11,361 bases of DNA, from assembly GCA_902478935.1 (NCBI GenBank), contig CABSMV010000065.1, positions 1 to 11,361 on the forward strand. Direction: 5' to 3'. The notes beneath the pieces were generated by a model, which was not told the DNA's origin, searched no databases, and saw only the letters and a list, made by a program, of their open reading frames with translations. Origin of the DNA: an uncultured Collinsella sp. GTDB lineage: Bacteria; Actinomycetota; Coriobacteriia; Coriobacteriales; Coriobacteriaceae. Below, one piece after another: positions 6,189 to 11,361 of this stretch (its first letter is position 1; the number at the start of each line of letters is the position of its first letter). Position numbers and translations under genes: made by a program.

Positions 6189-7151
6189 CTACTCGTGGAT
6201 GCGGGTGCCGGAGAGGCCGGCCATGGTCTCGGCAGCCTTGTCCAGAGCGCCGATGATGCAGGTGCGGCCCTTGCGGGAACGAGCGAACTTGATGGCAGCG
6301 CGGACCTTGGGCTCCATGGAACCCTTGCCGAACTGGCCCTCGTCGGCCAGGCGCTCGGCCTCGTCGGCGGTGAGGTCCTCGAGCTCCTCCTGGTTGGGCT
6401 TGCCAAAGTTGATGGCGACATGCTCAACGGCGGTCAGCAGGAACAGAACGTCGGCGTCGCAGTCCTCGGCCAGCAGCTCGCCGCCCAGGTCTTTGTCGAT
6501 GACGGCGGGGACGCCCTTGTAGCAGCCCTTGTTCTCATAGTCGCGGACGACGGGAATGCCGCCGCCACCGCAGGCGATGACGATGAACTCGTTGTCGAGC
6601 AGATTGAGGATGGAGTCGGCCTCGACGATCTTCTTGGGATCGGGGGAAGCGACGACGCGACGCCAGCCGCGACCGGAATCCTCGACGAAGACCTTGGAGG
6701 GATCCTCGGCCATGAACTCCTTGGCCTGCTCCTCGGTGTAGAAGGGGCCGATCGGCTTGGTCGGGTTCTTGAACGCGGGATCGTCCGGGTCGCACTCGAT
6801 CTGGGTGACGACGGTGGCGGCGTGCCAACGCTTATAGCGCTTGTGCATCTCGCGGCCAATGCCCTGCTGCAGGTGATAACCAATGTAGCCCTGGGACATG
6901 GCGCCGCACTCGGGCAGCGGCATCTCGGGGGTGCCGATGGCGTCGTGGGCAGCGGCGAAGGCGTTCTGGATCATGCCAACCTGCGGGCCGTTGCCGTGGG
7001 TGATGATGATCTCGTTGCCCTGCTCGATCAGGCCGAGGAGAGCGTGAGCGGTGTTACTCACGGCCTCGATCTGCTCAACGGGGTTGTTGCCGAGGGCGTT
7101 GCCGCCAAGGGCGACGACGATACGATCGGGCTTGCCAAGAGGCTTAGACAT
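6189..7151 (-). CDS. arcC: Carbamate kinase
   Basis: Cytosolic enzyme (320 residues, normal length) catalysing carbamoyl phosphate + ADP to ATP + carbamate and so yielding ATP at the end of arginine deiminase or similar (citrulline, allantoin, agmatine) fermentation. Family motifs in order: VALGGNALG (13-21), THGNGPQVGMIQNAF (51-65), KPIGPFY (132-138), ACGGGGIPV (193-201), AVIDKDLGGELLAED (216-230), FLLTAVEHVAINFGKP (237-252) and GSMEPKVRAA (277-286). All amino-acid-kinase landmarks are intact. The frame is open further upstream, but GAAAGGA eight bases before the ATG at 7151 and the family N-terminus fix this start. It has its own terminator and a long upstream gap, so it appears monocistronic; no arcA, argF or arginine transporter is in the window, so its carbamoyl phosphate source is unknown. 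Confidence 0.96.
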   Translation of the reverse strand: MSKPLGKPDRIVVALGGNALGNNPVEQIEAVSNTAHALLGLIEQGNEIIITHGNGPQVGMIQNAFAAAHDAIGTPEMPLPECGAMSQGYIGYHLQQGIGREMHKRYKRWHAATVVTQIECDPDDPAFKNPTKPIGPFYTEEQAKEFMAEDPSKVFVEDSGRGWRRVVASPDPKKIVEADSILNLLDNEFIVIACGGGGIPVVRDYENKGCYKGVPAVIDKDLGGELLAEDCDADVLFLLTAVEHVAINFGKPNQEELEDLTADEAERLADEGQFGKGSMEPKVRAAIKFARSRKGRTCIIGALDKAAETMAGLSGTRIHE

Positions 7152-7753
7152 TGCTGGAATCCTTTCTGTAAAAGGCCTACAACCCATTAATAACCCGCGC
7201 CCGTGCGATACGCGAGTTTATTAAGGTTTATATTCTCTTTATCGCTCATTTTATTCATTTTGAAAATAGTTGAACGGTGAACGGTCGCTTTTACCCGCTC
7301 AGCGTAAAGAAACCCAGCTCAAGCATATCTACGTCATTTACGTGCAACTTTATTTTAATAGAGCAGGGATTAGACCAGATTATGCAAACTATATCTTTGC
7401 TAAACATAAAATAGGCAGCGCAAAATCTTACTCGCACTATACGAGATTCTATGCACTTATTGGACGAGTATGCAGCCCTGCAATAACATGGCGTTTTTCA
7501 TCCAACTTAAGGAATAGACGAGTGCCTTTGCCGCGCGTCGGCCGGCAGCCGGCGAGCCGTCTCGTCGATCGCCGCTTCCAGAAAATCAAAAACTGATATT
7601 GCGCGCGCAATTGCGGCATGGTACTTTAGCGAAGAACAGCGCGGGCTGGGGCGACAGAGATCTGTCGTGAAGTTTGGGTTCGGCGACCCCGCCGCTGTCT
7701 TCTCCTTATCCGCCAGCGAGCCCCTTGAGCGACGGATTGAGGAGGTCCTTACT
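7152..7753. other. 600-bp gene-poor gap, AT-rich in its first two thirds
   Basis: From about 7190 to 7520 the DNA is visibly AT-rich compared with all neighbouring genes, then switches abruptly to GC-rich sequence. The first 100 bases should carry the arcC promoter (minus strand), but no clear -35/-10 pair stands out. A perfect 14-bp palindrome ATTGCGCGCGCAAT lies at 7598-7611. A strong ribosome binding site GAGGAGG at 7739-7745 belongs to the next gene. Apart from two doubtful decayed frames I see no RNA gene or riboswitch here. Confidence 0.6.
7270..7596 (+). pseudogene. Doubtful decayed reading frame in the AT-rich gap
   Basis: An open frame of 108 codons starts only with TTG and lacks a ribosome binding site. 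Its middle, IRPDYANYIFAKHKIGSAKS followed by YSHYTRFYALI, has plausible protein composition and loosely recalls the SAM-like helical N-termini of some integrases and nucleases, while its tail (RNRRVPLPRVGRQPASRLV) looks non-coding. The reading crosses the sharp AT-to-GC switch near 7520, as expected if a foreign gene remnant is joined to host DNA. This is an impression from composition; it may equally be chance. Confidence 0.2.
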
Positions 7754-8170
7754 ATGACAAAAATGCTCAAGATCACGCTGAATGGCGAGACGTTTCTCGC
7801 CGACATGCTCTGGGACAAGGCTCCCGAGGCATGCAAGCTGTTCGAATCGTCCTGTCCGGTCGAGTCACGTATCTTTTCGGCCAAGATCTGCGATGCCGAG
7901 GTAACCTATCCCGTATCGGGCCCCATCGCCAATTACGAGCACATCGAGAACCCCGTCTTTCACGAGCCGGCGGGCGCCGTGAGCTGGTATGGCGGATGGT
8001 CGTCAATCTGCATCTTCTTTGACGTGTGCGAGCCCTTTGGCACCTGCAACATGTTCGCCCGCATCTGCGAAGCCGACCGCGAGCGCTTTGCCGTTGCTTG
8101 CCGCAATGTTTGGGACAACCAGGGCATGCACATCAAAAACGAAATCGTCGAGATCGAAGCGGAGGCCTAA
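7754..8170 (+). CDS. Small cyclophilin-fold protein, DUF3830-like
   Basis: A 138-residue soluble protein without signal peptide or membrane segment. It begins MTKMLKITLNGETFLADMLW, with the strand-turn-strand and following DKAPEACKLFESSCP helix typical of the cyclophilin-like DUF3830/TM1367 group, and later has EPAGAVSWYGGWSSICIFFD (71-90) and EPFGTCNMFARI, matching the group's PGDVLYYPGG...PYG pattern in outline. The fold is a beta barrel; the enzymatic activity of the group is unknown and true prolyl isomerase residues are not evident. It is rich in cysteine (eight). The frame extends further upstream, but GAGGAGG eight bases before the ATG at 7754 fixes the start. Its stop is two bases before the ATG of the next gene, so the two form a unit. 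Family call is from memory of the pattern and moderate. Confidence 0.72.
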   Translation: MTKMLKITLNGETFLADMLWDKAPEACKLFESSCPVESRIFSAKICDAEVTYPVSGPIANYEHIENPVFHEPAGAVSWYGGWSSICIFFDVCEPFGTCNMFARICEADRERFAVACRNVWDNQGMHIKNEIVEIEAEA

Positions 8171-8172
8171 AG

Positions 8173-8697
8173 ATGATGGATATCAACACCCTGCTCGCAC
8201 TCGACCTTGCCGAGTACACCACTGCACTTGAGGCCCTCGCCGACCAGATGATGCTTGAGGAACCACGCGATATCGACTACATGCGCCGCCGCAAGCTCGA
8301 CACAGGCCGCGAATTCGCCGTCTGGAACTTCACCGTCGGCTACTGCATGAACGCCGCCGACGCCCTCTCCCTCCTGCGAGCCCAGGCCAACGAAAACGCC
8401 AACGACGGCACCGCCGACCTCGCAACGATCAACAACAGCGCCGCGCGCCTGTGCGACTGGTTCTCGGGCGCCTTCGACGTCACCGGCAAAATGGATGACA
8501 CCACGGCAATCCTCGCCCACAGCCGCGACCTCTACGCCCAGGTAGAGACTCACGAACAGTTTGCAGCCCTCACCCGCGCCACCGAGCGCTATCTGGTCCA
8601 GCTCCAATTTTGGGTCGACCGCCAGATTCCCTGGCCGGCCATTAGCGACCTCGTCCACGGCTACCGCCTACGCACGGAGTCCGGCGAGACAAGGTAA
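8173..8697 (+). CDS. Uncharacterised protein coupled to the DUF3830-like gene
   Basis: I do not recognise this 174-residue protein. It begins MMDINTLLALDLAEYTTALE, is acidic in its first half, almost entirely predicted helical by eye (for example 12-30, 43-75, 84-100, 124-150), and has no signal peptide, membrane segment or obvious catalytic motif. Aromatic residues cluster around WNFTVGYC (51-58) and LQFWVDRQIPWP (144-155). GGAGG at 8161-8165, inside the end of the upstream gene, is seven bases before the first ATG (8173); a second ATG follows at once. The coding sequence is GC-rich with consistent GC at third positions, which supports a real gene. The tight spacing suggests it acts with the cyclophilin-fold protein, perhaps as a binding partner; that is inference. 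Confidence 0.75.
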   Translation: MMDINTLLALDLAEYTTALEALADQMMLEEPRDIDYMRRRKLDTGREFAVWNFTVGYCMNAADALSLLRAQANENANDGTADLATINNSAARLCDWFSGAFDVTGKMDDTTAILAHSRDLYAQVETHEQFAALTRATERYLVQLQFWVDRQIPWPAISDLVHGYRLRTESGETR

Positions 8698-8752
8698 CCA
8701 AGCAAGCAGCACCGACAACACCCCACCATCGGGATCCAAAGTAAGAATCAGA

Positions 8753-8786
8753 GGGCTGGAGACGCACCCAACAGCGTCCCCAGCCC
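8753..8786 (+). terminator. Hairpin after the two-gene unit, probable terminator
   Basis: GGGCTGG (8753-8759) pairs with CCAGCCC (8780-8786), and GACGC (8761-8765) with GCGTC (8774-8778), giving a 13-position stem with one mismatch and an 8-base loop, 55 bases after the stop at 8697. No strong T-run follows (CTTCGCAAAG), so it may be a weak terminator or a 3' protective stem. Confidence 0.5.
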
Positions 8787-8840
8787 CTTCGCAAAGTAGA
8801 GCACTGTTTCAGTGGCTTTGAGGCCTATTCGAACCTTTTC

Positions 8841-8924
8841 TATCTCCCAATTTTTGTATATTTACGACAATATTATCTGCCAATTTTTGTATGATTTTAG
8901 GCGATTCTATCTGTCAATTTTTGT
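8841..8924. repeat. Three-copy direct repeat upstream of the ATPase gene
   Basis: TATCTNNCAATTTTTGT occurs at 8841-8857, 8874-8890 and 8908-8924. TATCT starts at 8841, 8874 and 8908, so the period is 33 then 34 bases with the 7-base offset to CAATTTTTGT kept each time; the DNA between copies is not conserved. The core CAATTTTTG has CAA/TTG dyad ends. The last copy ends 14 bases before the ATPase start codon. Regular spacing with unrelated spacers points to protein-binding sites, such as an operator array, rather than a slipped tandem duplication. Confidence 0.75.
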
Positions 8925-8938
8925 CATTTGGGGGTTTA

Positions 8939-10300
8939 ATGCTACGCCGTAAGGTCACTGATAGGCTTTTGAGCTGGAAGAATAACTCCAATAAGGCATT
9001 ACTCGTTACTGGTGCGCGTCAGATTGGCAAGAGCTATGCGATTCGCGCGTTTGGAAAAAGCAACTACGCTTCGTATTTTGAGGTCAATTTACTACTCGAT
9101 GTCGAAGCAAGGAATGCACTTGTTGGCGCAAAGAACTCCGTTGACTTTATCAACCGCGTAGCCCTTCTTGCGGATGCGCCGCTTGTTGAGGGCGATACGC
9201 TTGTCTTTGTCGATGAGATTCAGGAGTATCCGCAGATCGTTACACTCATGAAGGCGTTGGTCGAGGATGGGCGCTTTAGCTATGTCTTCTCGGGGTCTAT
9301 GCTTGGGACTGAGTTTAAGGGGATCTCTTCTTTTCCGGTGGGGTATGTAGAGCACATTGTTATGCGCCCGATGGATTTTGAAGAGTTTTGTTGGGCAAAC
9401 AGCGTAAGCGAGAATGTGCTTGCAGGCATTCGCAGCTGCCTTGTCGAGAAACATCCTGTCGAAAACTATATTCATGAGGCGATGCTCAAGAACTATAGAG
9501 CCTATATCGTTTGCGGCGGCATGCCGGAGGTCGTTCAGAATTATATTGATTCGGGTTATTCGCTCGTGAGCACACGTGAGCTTCAAACTCAGCTGGTCGA
9601 TCAGTACAAAAGCGATATCTCAAAATATGCATCGACTCGAGCGTTTAACGTTCGGTCGATTTTTGAGCAAATTCCCGTTCAGCTTGAGGCGGAGTCTCAT
9701 CGCTTTGTTGTTTCGTCTCTGGGTGAGGGAGCTCGCCTTAAAAAATATGAGCAGGATTTCCTGTGGCTTGTTAACGCAGGTGTTGGATTGATGGTCGCCA
9801 GGGTGACGGAGCCACGGAGTCCTCTCAAGAGGACGGAGAAAACGACAGCCTTCAAACTATACGAGTCTGATACAGGCATGCTCGCATCGCGATACCCCGG
9901 CAGCACTGCACGCGCTGTCTATCTTGATATGAAAACTCCCAACCTTGGTGGTCTCTATGAGAACGTGGTCGCGCAGGAACTCGTTGCCCTCGGGGCGGAT
10001 GCATGGTACTACCAAACGCGTGAGGTCGGTGAAGTTGACTTTGTAATCGAAGGCGCCCACGGGCATGTTGTCCCAATCGAGGTCAAATCGGGCAAGAAAG
10101 TTCGAGCGCACGCGGCCCTCGATCGTCTGATGAGTGTGGGCGAGTACAAAATTCCCGAAGCCGTTGTACTAAGCCACGAGAATCTCAGCAAAGAGGGCAA
10201 GGTTCTGTACGTTCCAATCTACATGACGTTTTGTCTCGATGAGTTTATGGAAAAGGATGACCCCAATAACGATTTCTCGTTCGCACCCATATCTCTCTAG
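8939..10300 (+). CDS. AAA ATPase with C-terminal DUF4143 domain
   Basis: A 453-residue protein of the widespread AAA_14 + DUF4143 group, whose function is unsettled. Walker A is GARQIGKS at 25-32 (Lys31; Ser where most have Thr), Walker B LVFVDEIQEYP at 88-98 (Asp92, Glu93), sensor-1-like FSGSMLG at 117-123. Next come PVGYVEHIVMRPMDFEEF (133-150) and the winged-helix middle, then the DUF4143 part: LYENVVAQEL (339-348), GEVDFVIE (364-371) and PIEVKSGKK (379-387), a PDDEXK-like nuclease-fold signature (Asp367, Glu381, Lys383). I chose ATG 8939 because MLRRKVTDRLLSWK is the family N-terminus and GGGGG lies four bases upstream; the frame stays open upstream through the repeats. Codon use appears more AT-rich than in the neighbours, suggesting transfer. 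It stands alone, with no antitoxin or phage gene beside it. Confidence 0.92.
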   Translation: MLRRKVTDRLLSWKNNSNKALLVTGARQIGKSYAIRAFGKSNYASYFEVNLLLDVEARNALVGAKNSVDFINRVALLADAPLVEGDTLVFVDEIQEYPQIVTLMKALVEDGRFSYVFSGSMLGTEFKGISSFPVGYVEHIVMRPMDFEEFCWANSVSENVLAGIRSCLVEKHPVENYIHEAMLKNYRAYIVCGGMPEVVQNYIDSGYSLVSTRELQTQLVDQYKSDISKYASTRAFNVRSIFEQIPVQLEAESHRFVVSSLGEGARLKKYEQDFLWLVNAGVGLMVARVTEPRSPLKRTEKTTAFKLYESDTGMLASRYPGSTARAVYLDMKTPNLGGLYENVVAQELVALGADAWYYQTREVGEVDFVIEGAHGHVVPIEVKSGKKVRAHAALDRLMSVGEYKIPEAVVLSHENLSKEGKVLYVPIYMTFCLDEFMEKDDPNNDFSFAPISL

Positions 10301-10345
10301 CCATTTGAATCCGCAATCCAGCCCCGTCCACACATCAATGCATTT

Positions 10346-10392
10346 CCCAAGGTGCTGCGCGTTTCGCGCCAAAGGCGCGAAAAAGCAAAGGG
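10346..10392. repeat. REP-like hairpin unit, copy A
   Basis: A 47-base unit with a perfect 9-bp hairpin, TTTCGCGCC (10362-10370), loop AAA, GGCGCGAAA (10374-10382), flanked by CCCAA on the left and AAAGGG on the right. It aligns without gaps to copy B at 10428-10474, with the stem at the same offset. Neither strand has a terminator T-run after it. Confidence 0.65.
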
Positions 10393-10427
10393 ATAAGGCG
10401 TTGCAACAGCCACGCCCCCCATCCATC

Positions 10428-10474
10428 CCCAAAGTAACGCGCCTTTCGCGGTAAAGCCGCGAAACAGCGAAGGG
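10428..10474. repeat. REP-like hairpin unit, copy B
   Basis: Second 47-base unit: TTTCGCGG (10444-10451), loop TAAAG, CCGCGAAA (10457-10464), flanked by CCCAA and GAAGGG as in copy A. Within the 21-base stem-loop it differs from copy A at three positions: a C-G pair is swapped to G-C, and a C-G pair becomes T-G, which still pairs as a wobble in RNA. Confidence 0.65.
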
Positions 10475-10535
10475 GACGGAATACCCGACCAACTACGTCC
10501 TTCATCCGCCCACACAATCCGAGGACGTAGTCGTA

Positions 10536-10660
10536 GCAGGATCTGAGGGCTGACCTTCGCGGACACTCCGCAGGACGAAAGAACCCCCGCCGCACGTAGT
10601 GCGCAGCGGGGGTTCTTTCATGTCCGAGGACGTCCGCGAAGGTCAGCCCTCAGATCCTGC
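10536..10660. repeat. 125-bp nested inverted repeat next to nifJ
   Basis: Bases 10536-10564 (beginning GCAGGATCTGAGGGCTGACC) are the perfect 29-base reverse complement of 10632-10660. Between them, after a short unpaired part, GGAC (10573-10576) pairs with GTCC (10622-10625), then a 14-bp perfect stem (10577-10590 with 10606-10619) and a terminal CGCAC-gta-GTGCG hairpin. The whole could fold into one long hairpin. The right arm begins only ten bases after the nifJ stop codon. Perfect outer arms point to a recent or actively maintained inversion duplication, or a small mobile palindrome. Confidence 0.8.
10577..10619. terminator. Bidirectional terminator between the ATPase gene and nifJ
   Basis: GAAAGAACCCCCGC (10577-10590) pairs perfectly with GCGGGGGTTCTTTC (10606-10619), and the loop holds an extra CGCAC-gta-GTGCG stem. 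On both strands the G-run is followed by TTCTTTC, a broken T-tract. It lies in the gap between two convergent genes, about 50 bases past the nifJ stop, so it probably serves nifJ and possibly the ATPase gene too. Confidence 0.75.
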
Positions 10661-10670
10661 GGTGAGAGAC

Positions 10671-11361
<691 letters not shown>

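Larger units (their letters stand above)
10301..10535. other. Gene-free palindrome-rich stretch after the ATPase
   Basis: No convincing gene on either strand. The stretch contains two related hairpin units (10346-10392 and 10428-10474) and a 10-bp inverted repeat, ACTACGTCCT (10492-10501) with AGGACGTAGT (10522-10531). CCGAGGACGT at 10519-10528 recurs at 10624-10633 inside the following large inverted repeat. Confidence 0.6.

Noticed and set aside
6195..7190. Plus-strand open frame of 331 codons opposite arcC
   Set aside because: Low-complexity Gly/Leu/Val/Asp composition typical of the antisense of GC-rich codons; arcC is certain on the other strand.
7235..7275. Possible ArgR (ARG-box) site upstream of arcC
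   Set aside because: On the minus strand AATGAATAAAATGAG resembles one half of an ARG box, but the second half is not matched; AT-rich DNA gives such hits easily.
7507..7884. Minus-strand frame of 125 codons across the start of the DUF3830-like gene
   Set aside because: Its N-terminal two thirds overlap a better gene and look random. Only the last 40 or so residues look protein-like, and these are mentioned as a possible remnant.
8167..8658. Minus-strand open frame of 163 codons opposite the unknown gene
   Set aside because: Gly/Val-rich antisense composition. The plus-strand frame has a good RBS, tight coupling to the upstream gene and better residue balance.
8841..8924. The triple repeat as a minimal CRISPR array
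   Set aside because: The conserved part is only 17 bases with two variable positions, spacers would be about 16 bases, there are no cas genes, and it lies in a leader right before a start codon.
8891..8938. Upstream ATG at 8891 as start of the ATPase gene
   Set aside because: It would translate the third repeat copy into sequence not typical of the family and has no ribosome binding site; the family N-terminus begins at 8939.
10169..10595. Several minus-strand frames of about 90-107 codons after the ATPase gene
   Set aside because: They run through hairpin repeats, have unbalanced composition and no RBS, and overlap one another in different frames.

Overview
The window looks like chromosomal DNA from a high-GC anaerobic gut actinobacterium of the Coriobacteriia, most like Collinsella. 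This rests on recognition of gene content and style: a phosphotransferase (PTS) beta-glucoside locus, a lone carbamate kinase, pyruvate:ferredoxin oxidoreductase, GC-rich codons and GC-rich terminators. No marker gene is present, so the assignment is an inference.

Layout. (1) 1-264: one end of an IS200/IS605-type insertion sequence, with the start of tnpA (minus strand, cut by the window edge), a leader that can fold over the tnpA ribosome binding site, and a cluster of three small hairpins at the element end. (2) 274-5816: a five-gene minus-strand locus read as PRD-type activator, EIIA, EIIB, EIIC, 6-phospho-beta-glucosidase, closed by a strong terminator. The EII proteins would import and phosphorylate a beta-glucoside such as cellobiose, the GH1 enzyme would cleave the phosphorylated sugar, and the activator (two HTH domains, two PRDs, EIIB- and EIIA-like domains) would sense PTS phosphorylation and switch the genes on. 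(3) 5817-6188: intergenic DNA with a 22-bp inverted repeat that looks like a REP/MITE-type remnant, then the arcC terminator. (4) 6189-7151: arcC, carbamate kinase, apparently a single-gene unit. (5) 7152-7753: a 600-bp gap whose first part is clearly AT-rich and carries only decayed or doubtful reading frames. (6) 7754-8697: two tightly coupled plus-strand genes, a small cyclophilin-fold (DUF3830-like) protein and a protein I do not recognise, followed by a hairpin. (7) 8841-10300: a three-copy repeat with a 33/34-bp period directly upstream of an AAA ATPase of the DUF4143 type. (8) 10301-10670: a gene-free stretch full of palindromes, including two 47-bp hairpin units with a compensatory base-pair swap and a 125-bp nested inverted repeat that holds a bidirectional terminator. 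(9) 10671-11361: the C-terminal part of pyruvate:ferredoxin oxidoreductase (nifJ), minus strand, running off the window.

Nothing here is clearly a new defence or metabolic system. The best leads are the triple repeat in front of the ATPase, the covarying hairpin pair and giant inverted repeat beside nifJ, the missing fourth PRD histidine in the activator, and the uncharacterised two-gene pair.
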